Below are positions 49,367 to 58,118 of a stretch of DNA of 64,000 nt, in pieces. The notes under the pieces are model-generated. The model saw only the letters and a list, made by a program, of their open reading frames with translations, was not told the DNA's origin and ran no database searches. A program made the translations under genes and the position numbers. The number at the start of each line of letters is the position of its first letter. Position 1 is the first letter of the stretch. The stretch comes from CAVXFB01 sp963760935 (GTDB taxonomy: Bacteria; Planctomycetota; Planctomycetia; Pirellulales; Thermoguttaceae), in contig CAVXFB010000003.1 in the NCBI GenBank assembly GCA_963760935.1, positions 620,001-684,000 on the forward strand, in the 5' to 3' direction.

Positions 49367-50401
49367 GGCCTTGTTGACTAATTCCACTCGAACGCGGGAA
49401 GTCCGAGGCGAGTGAATTTATTGAGGATTTTACTTCGCAGTCGCGTTTCGGTGCGTTGATTGTGGATTTCGCGGTTTTTCAAGTGGTCGCCAAAACAGCA
49501 TTTCATCCGATACATGGCTGTTTCCGAAAGGCTGCGGCGATGATAGCCGACATCTTCCTTCCATCGCCGACGTCCGCGACGGCGGATCGCTCGGATCGCC
49601 ACGTCCCGCGACAGCGGACGACCGCTCGAATTGCCGTGCTGCTTAATCTTTGCGTTCCGCTGCGGTGGAACAATCGCCTTGATCCTCCGCTTGGCCAGCG
49701 TTTCATAGACCTTCCATTTGTCGTAAGCGCCGTCGCCGTAAAATCCATCGATCTTGCCCACCACTTGATCCAAAAGGGCATCCACTTGGCCGCCATCGTC
49801 GCAACTATTGTCCGTCAATGTCTCCGCTTCGATCTCGTGCGTATCGGGGTTCACCGCCAGATGCAATTTTCGCCAAGTACGGCGTTTGCTCTTGCCGTGT
49901 TTGCGCATCTTCCATTCGCCTTCCCCGAAAACCTTCAGGCCAGTGCTATCGACGACCACGTCGATCGATCCCGTGTGTTTCGCAATGTCGAGCGAGATGC
50001 CCATTTTGGCAGCCCGCTTGGCCAGCGACGTGTAGTCTGGAATATCGAGTTCGATTCGCATCAGTTCGACGAGCGATTTGCCGAGTCCTTCGGTTTGGCG
50101 GTACGGCAGTTGAAACAGCTCTCGCAGAACGAGCAAACATTCGACGGCGGTGTCGCTGTACACAAACGGATGCCCAACTCCGGGATTTGCGTTATCGTGA
50201 CGCCATTTTTCGATCGTTTCTTCGCAAAACCAGAAGGTAATCGACCCGCGTTGCACGAGCGACTCGTTGTACTTGCTCCAATTTGTGATTTTGTACGTAC
50301 CTTTCCGTGTACCGGCCATGTCGAGACTCCTTCAAGACGTTTCCTGTTATTCAAATCCTCCTTGTTCTACGCATCAAACGCTTAAATAGCTCGACAAGAC
50401 C
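49367..50401 (-). mobile_element. insertion sequence, IS5 family, IS903-like group (1035 bp)
   Basis: The element is delimited by imperfect terminal inverted repeats (GGCCTTGTTGACTAATT at the left and, inverted, GGTCTTGTCGAGCTATTT at the right) and flanked by identical 9-base duplications, ACTAAGAAT. Both features and the size fit the IS903 subgroup of IS5. The single full-length transposase gene fills the element. It sits between the GH95 and cupin genes without breaking either. Perfect target duplications and an intact gene suggest a relatively recent insertion. Confidence 0.95.
49378..50319 (-). CDS. IS5-family transposase
   Basis: A 313-residue DDE transposase. The N-terminus (NWSKYNESLVQRGSITFWF) is typical of IS903-type enzymes. 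The catalytic Asp residues are in VVVDSTGLKVFGEGEWK and GFYGDGAYDKW, and the Glu is in HRRSLSETAMYRMK. The gene is intact, and its stop codon lies 11 bases inside the left terminal repeat. It would cut and paste the element at the terminal repeats, creating 9-base duplications as seen. Confidence 0.95.
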   Translation of the reverse strand: MAGTRKGTYKITNWSKYNESLVQRGSITFWFCEETIEKWRHDNANPGVGHPFVYSDTAVECLLVLRELFQLPYRQTEGLGKSLVELMRIELDIPDYTSLAKRAAKMGISLDIAKHTGSIDVVVDSTGLKVFGEGEWKMRKHGKSKRRTWRKLHLAVNPDTHEIEAETLTDNSCDDGGQVDALLDQVVGKIDGFYGDGAYDKWKVYETLAKRRIKAIVPPQRNAKIKQHGNSSGRPLSRDVAIRAIRRRGRRRWKEDVGYHRRSLSETAMYRMKCCFGDHLKNREIHNQRTETRLRSKILNKFTRLGLPAFEWN

Positions 50402-50410
50402 ACTAAGAAT
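50402..50410. repeat. right 9-bp target-site duplication
   Basis: ACTAAGAAT immediately follows the right terminal repeat of the element and is identical to 49358-49366. Confidence 0.95.
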
Positions 50411-50473
50411 TGAGAAGGAGGGACCACCGCTGCTCAAACGAGGACAACCGTAATCGAAAGGAGAGATGAACCC

Positions 50474-50734
50474 ATGCAAATCGAAGTTCGCAAGCCGACG
50501 CCGCAAGAAGAATCACAGATGAGGCAGTGCCCCACGTGGGAAAAGGAACCGTCGCAGTTCCCCTATCATTACGACGAGAAAGAAACGTGCCTGGTCCTGG
50601 AAGGCGAAGTCACCGTCGATGCCCCTGGCCAGACGGTTTCGTTCGGCCCCGGCGACTACGTTGTCTTCCCAGAAGGCTTGGACTGCACTTGGAACGTTAA
50701 GAAGGCAATTCGCAAGCACTACAAGTTCGGCTGA
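50474..50734 (+). CDS. small cupin-domain protein
   Basis: An 86-residue single-domain cupin. The beta-barrel motif region reads FPYHYDEKETCLVLEGEVTV and then FGPGDYVVFPEGLDCTW, as in the short DUF861-type cupins. One canonical His is present and the others are only partly conserved, so metal binding is uncertain. AAGGAGAG precedes the ATG. The gene starts 73 bases after the right end of the insertion sequence, so its upstream promoter region may have been altered by the insertion. The ligand is unknown. Confidence 0.82.
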   Translation: MQIEVRKPTPQEESQMRQCPTWEKEPSQFPYHYDEKETCLVLEGEVTVDAPGQTVSFGPGDYVVFPEGLDCTWNVKKAIRKHYKFG

Positions 50735-50942
50735 TGGAGCCGTTTCTCCACGCTGTGACGCTTTCCCGCCTAAGACGGCATCCTCCACCACGCGGGGCGC
50801 ATTACTATCCGCGCATTTGACGGGGCAAACACTCCCATTCGCCGTCAAAGACGCCAACTTCTACGTATTCGGCATATATGCCCACAGACCGCGATGAGAC
50901 ACTACGTTGCAGCTACATGCTGCCATAAGGCTTATAGAGAAG

Positions 50943-50997
50943 CGACTCCCGTCGCCGATGCATCAAGTGTTTGCCATCCGGTTGGCGACGGGAGTCG
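50943..50997. repeat. 14-bp perfect inverted repeat
   Basis: CGACTCCCGTCGCC at 50943-50956 is the exact inverse of GGCGACGGGAGTCG at 50984-50997, with 27 bases between. Its core CCGTCGCC/GGCGACGG also forms the terminator stem at 58012-58048. It may be a terminator for the cupin gene or a dispersed repeat. Confidence 0.6.
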
Positions 50998-51130
50998 TAT
51001 AGGAAGAAAGTGTAGGGAGAAAGTAGATAACTTCCTATTCCTGCAGGTATTATTGCCAGCTCGCCTAATCCGTCAACGCCCTACAGGAATATTACTTTCG
51101 GCTCCGAACCCATCCTAGGGTGGGCGTCGT

Positions 51131-51158
51131 TTGACCAACGGCGGCTCCTCCCTATACT
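51131..51158 (+). promoter_or_regulatory. sigma-70-type promoter
   Basis: TTGACC at 51131-51136 and TATACT at 51153-51158 are 16 bases apart. The predicted start lies about 55 bases before the GTG of the ThDP-enzyme gene at 51218. Confidence 0.55.
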
Positions 51159-51217
51159 TATTGCGGCCGCGGCCAATCTGTGCGATCCCCTAGCCGTGAG
51201 AGAAGAACACCGACACC

Positions 51218-52849
51218 GTGAAAGCTGCTGAACTACTGGTGCGCTGTTTGGAAAACGAAGGCGTGGAAGCCATCTTCGGCATACCCGGCGAAGAGAACGT
51301 CGATATTCTGGAGGCCCTGCAGGACAGCAAGATCCGCTTCATTTCCACGCGGCATGAGCAAGCCGCGGCCTTCATTGCCGATGTGTATGGGCGGCTGACG
51401 GGGCGAGCCGGCGTGTGTCTGGCAACGCTAGGGCCTGGGGCAACGAATCTCGTTACGGGCGTTTCCGACGCCCAATTGGACCATGCCCCCCTCGTGGCGA
51501 TTGCCGGCCAAGCGTCGACGACACGGATCCATAAGGAGACGCACCAGCACCTGGAACTGGTGAACTTGTTCCGCCCCATCTCGAAGTATGCCGTGCAGGT
51601 GATTGAGCCAGCGACGATTGCGGAAGTCGTGCGGAAGGCTTTCAAGTTGGCCCAAAGCGAGAAGCCCGGCGTGAGTTTTATCGACTTGCCCGAGAACATC
51701 GCCCAAATGGAGGTCGATGGCAAAGCCCCGCTCAAGGTTCAGCAACCGCTGCAACCCGTCGCCTCGCCCGCAGCCATCGAACGTGCCGGGGCAATTATCC
51801 ACAAGGCCAAGTATCCATTGATCATGGCCGGCAATGGCGTGATCCGTGCCGGCGCGGCCGCGCAATTGCTGCGATTCGCCGAGCGGCTGAACATTCCCGT
51901 GGCCAATACGTTCATGGCCAAAGGCGTGGTGCCGTTTTCGCACCCGCTATGGCTTGGCGCCGTGGGGCTCCAGGCTCGCGATTACGTGTCCTGCGGTTTC
52001 GAGCGGGCCGATGTCATCGTTTCCGTCGGCTACGACATGGTCGAGTACCACCCTAACCGCTGGAATCCAAATCTCACGAAGCAAATTGTCCATATCGACA
52101 GCGCTCCGGCGGAAGTGGACGAGTTCTATGTGCCCGACGTCGAGGTCGTCGGTCGGATCGGCGCGTCGCTCGATGCCATTAGTTTGCATGCTCGGCCCAG
52201 CGCGTATTTTCCGGCGAGCCTGTGGCAGGCAATTATGGAGGAACATTCCGCCCATGCCGACGACGACAGCTTTCCCATGAAGCCGCAACGGATCGTCTGG
52301 GACTTGCAGAGGGTGCTGGCCGCACAAGCTATCGTCGTATGCGACGTGGGGGCGCATAAAATTTGGATGGCCCGCATGTATCAGCCGGAGCACCCAAACA
52401 CGTGCATCATCTCAAACGGCTTCGCTGCGATGGGCATTGCGCTGCCGGGGGCCATCGCGGCCAAGCTGGCTTTTCCCAATAAGCCGGTGGTTGCCGTGAC
52501 GGGCGATGCCGGCTTCATGATCAATTCCCAGGAGATCGAGACGGCATTGCGGATCGGCACTCCAATAGTGATTGTGATCTGGAACGACAACGGTTACGGC
52601 CTGATCAAGTGGCACCAGTTGCGACGCTTTGGCCGCAGTAGCTACGTCGATTTTGGCAATCCCGATTTCGTGAAATACGCCGAGAGTTTCGGCGCCAAGG
52701 GCTACCGCGTCGGGGCCGCCGATGAATTCATCCCGATCCTGCGACAGGCTATGGCCGACAATACGGTCGTGGTGATCGATTGTCCGGTGGATTACTCCGA
52801 GAATATCAAGCTTACCGAGCAGTTGGGCAAAATGGTGTGCCCCGTATGA
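51218..52849 (+). CDS. acetolactate synthase-type ThDP enzyme
   Basis: A 543-residue thiamine-diphosphate enzyme of the acetolactate synthase large-subunit group. The catalytic Glu is in ISTRHEQAAAFIAD, the conserved GVCLATLGPGATNLVTG follows, and the cofactor site starts GDAGFMINSQEIETAL and ends VIWNDNGYGLIKW. The opening FGIPGEENVDILEAL resembles catabolic, FAD-independent AlsS enzymes rather than biosynthetic IlvB. No small regulatory subunit gene is adjacent. It is read from a GTG with weak AGAGAAG upstream. An aldehyde dehydrogenase gene follows 31 bases later, suggesting a two-step oxidative pathway for a 2-oxo-acid or aldehyde. The exact substrate is open. Confidence 0.85.
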   Translation: MKAAELLVRCLENEGVEAIFGIPGEENVDILEALQDSKIRFISTRHEQAAAFIADVYGRLTGRAGVCLATLGPGATNLVTGVSDAQLDHAPLVAIAGQASTTRIHKETHQHLELVNLFRPISKYAVQVIEPATIAEVVRKAFKLAQSEKPGVSFIDLPENIAQMEVDGKAPLKVQQPLQPVASPAAIERAGAIIHKAKYPLIMAGNGVIRAGAAAQLLRFAERLNIPVANTFMAKGVVPFSHPLWLGAVGLQARDYVSCGFERADVIVSVGYDMVEYHPNRWNPNLTKQIVHIDSAPAEVDEFYVPDVEVVGRIGASLDAISLHARPSAYFPASLWQAIMEEHSAHADDDSFPMKPQRIVWDLQRVLAAQAIVVCDVGAHKIWMARMYQPEHPNTCIISNGFAAMGIALPGAIAAKLAFPNKPVVAVTGDAGFMINSQEIETALRIGTPIVIVIWNDNGYGLIKWHQLRRFGRSSYVDFGNPDFVKYAESFGAKGYRVGAADEFIPILRQAMADNTVVVIDCPVDYSENIKLTEQLGKMVCPV

Positions 52850-52880
52850 CCGTGCCATTAGGCTGAGGAGACAAGAGGCC

Positions 52881-54320
52881 GTGGTCGAGCATTTTTCGTT
52901 GATGGTGCCGGGAGCGTCGGCCGTGCCGCAGATGGCCGAAGTGCGTGCGCCGTTTGACGGCACGCCGTTGGCCACGGTTGAGCAGGTCGACCGCCAGGGA
53001 TTCGACCGCGCGTTGGCGACCGCTGCTGCGCTTTTCCAAGATCGGGATCAATGGCTTAGCCCAAGCCAACGTATTGCCATTCTGCGTCGTGCGGCTGCAT
53101 TGATGCAGGAGCGCCGTGAGCAATTGGCCCTGCAGGCCGCCAGTGAAGGTGGCAAGCCGCTAAAGGATTCTTTGATCGAGGTGGATCGTGCAATCGACGG
53201 AGTCGGACTGTGCGCCGAATATTTGAAGATGCAGGCCGGCAGCGAAATTCCGATGGACCGCAATGCGGCCTCAGCGAATCGGGTTGCCTTCACGCAGTAT
53301 GAGCCCATCGGCGTGGTGCTGGCGTTTAGCGCCTTCAATCATCCGTTGAACATGATCGTTCATCAGGTGGGCCCCGCCGTGGCGGCCGGGTGTCCGGTAA
53401 TTGTGAAACCGGCCGCCGCCACCCCATTGTCTTGCTTGCGGTTCGTTGCCATCCTGCGCGAGGCTGGTCTGCCGGAGGCATGGTGCCAACCGATCCTGGT
53501 CAACAGCCATGGTCTGCTGGAAGAGATGGTGGCGGATCCCAGAGTAGGATTCTTCAGCTTTGTCGGCAGTGGCAGAGTCGGGTGGAATCTCCGCTCGCGA
53601 TTAGCGCCCGGCACGCGGTGCGCCCTGGAACACGGGGGTGCGGCGCCCGTGATCGTTGCCGCCGACGCCGACCTTGACGCTGCGCTGCCGCTGCTTGTGA
53701 AGGGCGGATTCTACCATGCCGGGCAGGTGTGCGTGTCGGTGCAACGAGTGTTTGCACACCGGGATATCGCGGAAACGCTCGCCGAACGTCTTGCCGAATT
53801 GGCCGGTGCGTTGAAGGTCGACGATCCAACATTGCCCGATACCGACGTGGGGCCGCTAATCCGACGTCGCGAAATCGAACGCGTGGACCATTGGGTGCAA
53901 GACGCGGTTAAGGGCGGAGCCAAGCTTCTGGGCGACGGCCGCAGGGTCGCCAGTAGCTGCTATGCGCCTACCGTGCTGCTGAATCCACCGGACGACTCTC
54001 GCGTGATGACCGAAGAGATCTTTGGGCCGGTCGTCTGCGTATCGTCGTTCGATCGGCTCGATGACGCCATCGCTCGGGCTAATGCACTGCGTTACGCCTT
54101 CCAGTCCGCCGTGTTTACCCGCGATCTCGATACGGCGTTGCGCTGCTGCCGGCGTTTGAGTGCCGCCACTGTTCTGGTGAACGATCACACGGCCTTCCGC
54201 GTTGACTGGATGCCGTTTGCCGGATTATTGGAGTCGGGTTTGGGCGTCGGCGGCATCCCTTATGCTATGGAAGAGATGCAATCTAGGAAGCTGATTGTTA
54301 TTCGCTCGAAGGAGTTGTAG
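52881..54320 (+). CDS. aldehyde dehydrogenase family protein
   Basis: A 479-residue NAD(P)-dependent aldehyde dehydrogenase. The catalytic Cys lies in GGFYHAGQVCVSVQRVF, the general-base Glu in LEHGGAAPVIVAADADL, and the cofactor region in FNHPLNMIVHQVGPAVAAG and VIVKPAAATPLS. It starts at GTG 52881 with AGGAGA upstream; an ATG 7 codons later is an alternative. The ThDP-enzyme gene is only 31 bases upstream, so the products probably act in series on an aldehyde intermediate. The substrate is unknown. Confidence 0.9.
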   Translation: MVEHFSLMVPGASAVPQMAEVRAPFDGTPLATVEQVDRQGFDRALATAAALFQDRDQWLSPSQRIAILRRAAALMQERREQLALQAASEGGKPLKDSLIEVDRAIDGVGLCAEYLKMQAGSEIPMDRNAASANRVAFTQYEPIGVVLAFSAFNHPLNMIVHQVGPAVAAGCPVIVKPAAATPLSCLRFVAILREAGLPEAWCQPILVNSHGLLEEMVADPRVGFFSFVGSGRVGWNLRSRLAPGTRCALEHGGAAPVIVAADADLDAALPLLVKGGFYHAGQVCVSVQRVFAHRDIAETLAERLAELAGALKVDDPTLPDTDVGPLIRRREIERVDHWVQDAVKGGAKLLGDGRRVASSCYAPTVLLNPPDDSRVMTEEIFGPVVCVSSFDRLDDAIARANALRYAFQSAVFTRDLDTALRCCRRLSAATVLVNDHTAFRVDWMPFAGLLESGLGVGGIPYAMEEMQSRKLIVIRSKEL

Positions 54321-54427
54321 ATTATCGGTTGGGCGTGCTCCGTCCTAAACTGGCCTGTTTTCGCAGCACATGTGTGAAAAAAGGGCCGACACGCCGCTGG
54401 CCCTGAAATTACTGGGGGGAGTTGCTC

Positions 54428-55132
54428 GTGATTCGGCCGGACGCTACTGCCGTCTTCGGACAGAATGAGTTTGCCATTCGTCGGCTGCATTCATTGACCG
54501 GGCTAGTGCCCGTCGGTGCGTTCCTCGTGGTGCATTTCATCACGAACATGAGCATCCTCGACGGGCCTGCGACTTTTCAGGATCGCGTCGGGCAAATTCA
54601 CAGCATAGGTCCAGTCACGCTTTTGATCGTGGAATGGCTCTTTATTCTGTTGCCCATCCTGTTCCATGGATCGATCGGACTGCTAATCGTATCGCGAGGC
54701 AAGCGTAATCTCGGGAACTATCCCTACCGCGAAAATCTCCGGTACTCGCTGGAACGCTGGACGGGCGTCGTGATCTTTGTGTTCGTCGTCTGGCACGTGT
54801 TCCACACCCGCGGCTGGTTCACATCGCCGTGGTGGCTCACACACGTCACAAGGCCGCTGGGTGGCGGCACGTTCAACTACGAACATGCAGCCACCACGGC
54901 TGCCGAGGCCATTCGGAGCTCGCCGCTGGTCAGCATTGCTTACTTGGTTGGTGTGTTGGCCGCCGCGTATCACTTGTCAAACGGCGTTTGGACGTCAGGC
55001 ATCACTTGGGGTGTATGGACCAGCGCCAATGCACAAAGTCGAGCCAGCGTCCTGGCGCTGGGCATTGGCCTCGTGTTGGCGACGATGGGCCTCGCCTCGC
55101 TGTGGGGTATGTACGCGGTCGCACTTCCGTAA
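54428..55132 (+). CDS. sdhC: succinate dehydrogenase cytochrome b558 subunit
   Basis: A 234-residue five-helix membrane cytochrome b of the diheme type found with menaquinone-linked succinate dehydrogenases. Helices include LTGLVPVGAFLVVHFITNM, VEWLFILLPILFHGSIGLL and VVIFVFVVWHVFHTRGWF; several His residues are in place to bind heme. GTG at 54428 has a GGGGGGAG site upstream. It anchors SdhA and SdhB to the membrane, and the three genes form an sdhCAB operon with short gaps. Confidence 0.92.
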   Translation: MIRPDATAVFGQNEFAIRRLHSLTGLVPVGAFLVVHFITNMSILDGPATFQDRVGQIHSIGPVTLLIVEWLFILLPILFHGSIGLLIVSRGKRNLGNYPYRENLRYSLERWTGVVIFVFVVWHVFHTRGWFTSPWWLTHVTRPLGGGTFNYEHAATTAAEAIRSSPLVSIAYLVGVLAAAYHLSNGVWTSGITWGVWTSANAQSRASVLALGIGLVLATMGLASLWGMYAVALP

Positions 55133-55144
55133 GAGGAACAAATC

Positions 55145-57120
55145 GTGGCAAAACGCTCGGTCATGATCATCGGTGGCGGGCTGGCCGGCATGGCGGCAGC
55201 CATGAAGTTGGCCGAACTGGAATGCGATGTCAGCATCATGAGCCTCTTGCCGCTGCGACGTTCGCATAGCGTTTGCGCCCAGGGCGGTATCAATAGCGTC
55301 AACGACCTGACGCGGCAACTCGGCGACAACGAGTGGAAGCATTTCGAGGACACCGTCTACGCGGGCGACTTTCTCCAGCATCAGCCGCCGGTCAAAGAAA
55401 TGGCCGATTGGGCCCCGCGGATCATCGACTTGATGGATCGGCTCGGGGTGACGTTCAATCGTACGCCGGAAGGTTTCCGTGACCAGCGCCGCTTCGGTGG
55501 CACGCTCTACCAACGCACCGCCTTTGCCGGAGCCACAACCGGCCAGCAATTGTTGTACGCCTTGGACGAGCAAGTGCGCCGTTGGGAAGTGGCCGGCAAG
55601 GTTACGAAGTACGAGAGTTGGGACTTTCTGGGCCCGCTGCTCGATGAGCAAGGCCGTTGCCGCGGCTGCGTGGCTCAAGACATGGTTACGATGCGGATTC
55701 GGGCGATCCCGGCCGACGCGTTGATCTTGGCTACGGGCGGATGCGGCCTGATTTTCGGACAATCGACCAATTCGATGGCTTGTAGCGGCAGCGCAGCCAG
55801 CCGAGCCTTCCAGGCAGGGTGTTTTTACGCCAACGGCGAATTTATCCAGATCCATCCCACGGCGATCCCCGGGGCCGATAAGTTGCGGCTGATCAGTGAG
55901 AGCGCCCGGGGTGAAGGAGGACGCATTTGGGTCCCTCGAACGCCGCACGACCCACGTCCGCCACAGACGATCCCGGAAAGCGAGCGTTACTACTTCCTCG
56001 AAGAGCGATATCCAAAGTACGGAAATCTCCTGCCCCGCGACATCGCCACGCGCGAGATCTTCAAAGTGTGCATCGAAGAAGGGCTGAGCGTTCAGGCCGA
56101 CCGCATGTGCGTCTATCTCGACGTGACCCAACTGCCCCGCGATCTGCTCGACGCAAGTTGGGCGGAATTATGGAAATCTACGAGAAGTTTCAGGGGGTGG
56201 ATCCGGCGATCTCGGCCATGAAGATCTTCCCTGCCGTCCACTATTCCATGGGCGGCCTGTGGTGCGACTACGAGGCCAACGGCCAGGGAGGACTGCGCGC
56301 CGGGTCGCCGCGAAATCAGCAGACCAACGTGCCGGGCATCTTCGCCATCGGCGAATGTGACTATCAGTTCCACGGCGCGAACCGGCTGGGGGCCAATTCG
56401 CTCGTGGCCTGCATCTTTAGCGGCCTCTCGGTTTCGCCCGGCGTCGTCCACTACATCGATAATCTGGCCGGTGGCCACGCGGCGGACCAGCCCGCTTCGC
56501 TCTATGACCGTGCGGCGGCCAAACACCTTGCACAATACAAGGCATTGCTCGCGCGGCCCGACGGTGGACCCAATCCGTATCGACTCCATACCGAACTTGG
56601 GCAACTGATGACCCGAACCGCCACCGTTGTCCGGCACAATTCGGAACTCGACTCCTGCTATCAGTCGCTATGTGAATTGGAACGGCAATCACACCGGTGT
56701 TCGCTTGCCGATCACAGCGATTGGGCCAACCAGGATGTGGTTTACCTCCGGGCGCTACAGGATATGTTCCCGCTGGCGAAGACAATTGTGAAAGGAGCCC
56801 GGATGCGGGACGAATGCCGCGGCGCCCATTACAAGCCGAAGTTCGCCATGCCCGAAGTCGCAAGCGTTGACCCGGCCGAGCGTCGCCGCGCAGCCGAGGA
56901 GTGGTGCCGTCGGTTCGAGGAGAACAACCGGAAGTGGCTCAAGACAACGCTTGCGGCGCTCGACGGCAGCGGCGAGCCGCAGTTGACCTACCAGGACGTG
57001 GATACCGCGCTGATACGGCCGCGGCCGCGGCTGTACGGCGTAGTAGGCGGCGAAGCCATCGAACAAGCCTGGAATGAGCGCCAGGCCGCGCAAACGGCGA
57101 ACATCGGAAACGCACCATAG
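55145..57120 (+). CDS. sdhA: succinate dehydrogenase flavoprotein subunit, frameshifted near 56152
   Basis: About 655 residues in two frames. The FAD site begins RSVMIIGGGLAGMAAAMKL. The covalent-flavin His is in RRSHSVCAQGGINSV and the active-site Arg region lies around HYSMGGLWCDYEANGQGG. The first frame reads LPRDLLD and the other resumes RKLGGIMEIYEKFQGVDPA. Adding one C to GACGCAAG restores the family sequence. Since the gene is central to respiration and its neighbours are intact, a sequence error is likely. It oxidises succinate and passes electrons to the SdhB clusters and SdhC. Confidence 0.9.
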
Positions 57121-57130
57121 GAAAGTAGCC

Positions 57131-57991
57131 ATGTCGGGCCAAGAGCCTACGAGTGAGACAATCGCCATCGGCACGCGATTCCGCGTGCACGTTCTGCGTC
57201 AGGACATGCCGGGACGGAAGGGATATTGGCAAACGTTCGAGCTTCCGTACGAGGCCGACATGAATTGCATCAGCGTGCTGCAACGAATTGCCGAGAACCC
57301 GATTACAATCGATGGCCGGCGCGTTTCGCCCGTGGTTTGGGAGTGCAACTGCCTGGAAGAGGTTTGTGGTGCATGCACTATGCTGATCAACGGCCGCGTG
57401 CGGCAGGCATGCACGGCCTTGGTGGTGCATCTGCTCGCCCAACGGCCGAGCGAGATCGAATTGCGGCCGATGACAAAGTTCCCCGTGCTACGCGACCTGA
57501 TGGTGGATCGGTCGCGAATGTTTGCCGTGCTGGAGAAGATCCGCGCTTGGCTGCCCATCGACAGTTACTACGACCTTGGTCCCGGGTCGCGGCAGTCGCA
57601 GGACACCCAGCAGATGGCGTATCTCTATAGCAAGTGCATGACCTGCGGCTGTTGCCTCGAGGCATGCCCGCAGTTCTTGAAGATCGAGCTTCCGTGCGAG
57701 GAAGGAGAAACGCCGGAGAAGTTTAACGCCCGACTGCGGAAAGCAAACATGCGTGGTTTCATCGGCGCCTTTGCTATTGGACAGGTGGAGTTGTTTGACG
57801 CGAACCCCATTGGCGCCATGAATGCCAGTGAGCGACTCGATGCGTTGACGGCGCAAGGGGGCATTCAGACATGTGGCAACGCCCAGAATTGCGTGAAAGT
57901 TTGCCCGAAGGGCATCCCGCTGACGACCGCCATCGGCCGTGCCGGCCGTGAAGCTACGAAGCACGTCGTGAAAAAGTGGCTCGATCGCTAG
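57131..57991 (+). CDS. sdhB: succinate dehydrogenase iron-sulfur subunit
   Basis: A 286-residue electron carrier subunit. The 2Fe-2S ligands are in CNCLEEVCGACTMLINGR, and the 4Fe-4S and 3Fe-4S ligands are in CMTCGCCLEACPQF and CGNAQNCVKVCPKGIP. The ATG at 57131, after GGAAAGTAGCC, gives a usual length; a longer frame overlapping sdhA is unlikely. It connects SdhA to the membrane cytochrome. A strong hairpin follows 20 bases after the stop. Confidence 0.95.
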   Translation: MSGQEPTSETIAIGTRFRVHVLRQDMPGRKGYWQTFELPYEADMNCISVLQRIAENPITIDGRRVSPVVWECNCLEEVCGACTMLINGRVRQACTALVVHLLAQRPSEIELRPMTKFPVLRDLMVDRSRMFAVLEKIRAWLPIDSYYDLGPGSRQSQDTQQMAYLYSKCMTCGCCLEACPQFLKIELPCEEGETPEKFNARLRKANMRGFIGAFAIGQVELFDANPIGAMNASERLDALTAQGGIQTCGNAQNCVKVCPKGIPLTTAIGRAGREATKHVVKKWLDR

Positions 57992-58000
57992 CGCTTTGCG

Positions 58001-58048
58001 CAAAAAAAGCGGCCGTCGCCAGCTTGGGGGGGGTAAGCCGGCGACGGC
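58001..58048. terminator. strong hairpin terminator between sdhB and the secretin gene
   Basis: GCCGTCGCC at 58012-58020 pairs with GGCGACGGC at 58040-58048, extended inward by GCTT/AAGC, leaving a loop with eight consecutive G. On the leftward strand the stem is followed by a run of seven T (58002-58008). It is therefore an intrinsic terminator for the leftward secretin gene, and the stem may also stop the rightward sdh transcript. Confidence 0.75.
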
Positions 58049-58118
58049 ACAGGGAGGGCGCTGCTCGTGTTTCGTATGCGCGGTTATCCTCGATTTATGG
58101 AAAGCCGACGCGAATCTC

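Larger units (their letters stand above)
50735..51217. other. intergenic region with inverted repeat and promoter
   Basis: This 483-base stretch has no convincing gene. It holds the 14-base inverted repeat at 50943-50997 and the sigma-70-type promoter at 51131-51158 that serves the ThDP-enzyme gene. Confidence 0.5.

Noticed and set aside
55145..57120. Programmed ribosomal frameshift in sdhA
   Set aside because: No slippery heptamer or following structure is apparent, and sdhA in known organisms has no such device; a base-call error is simpler.
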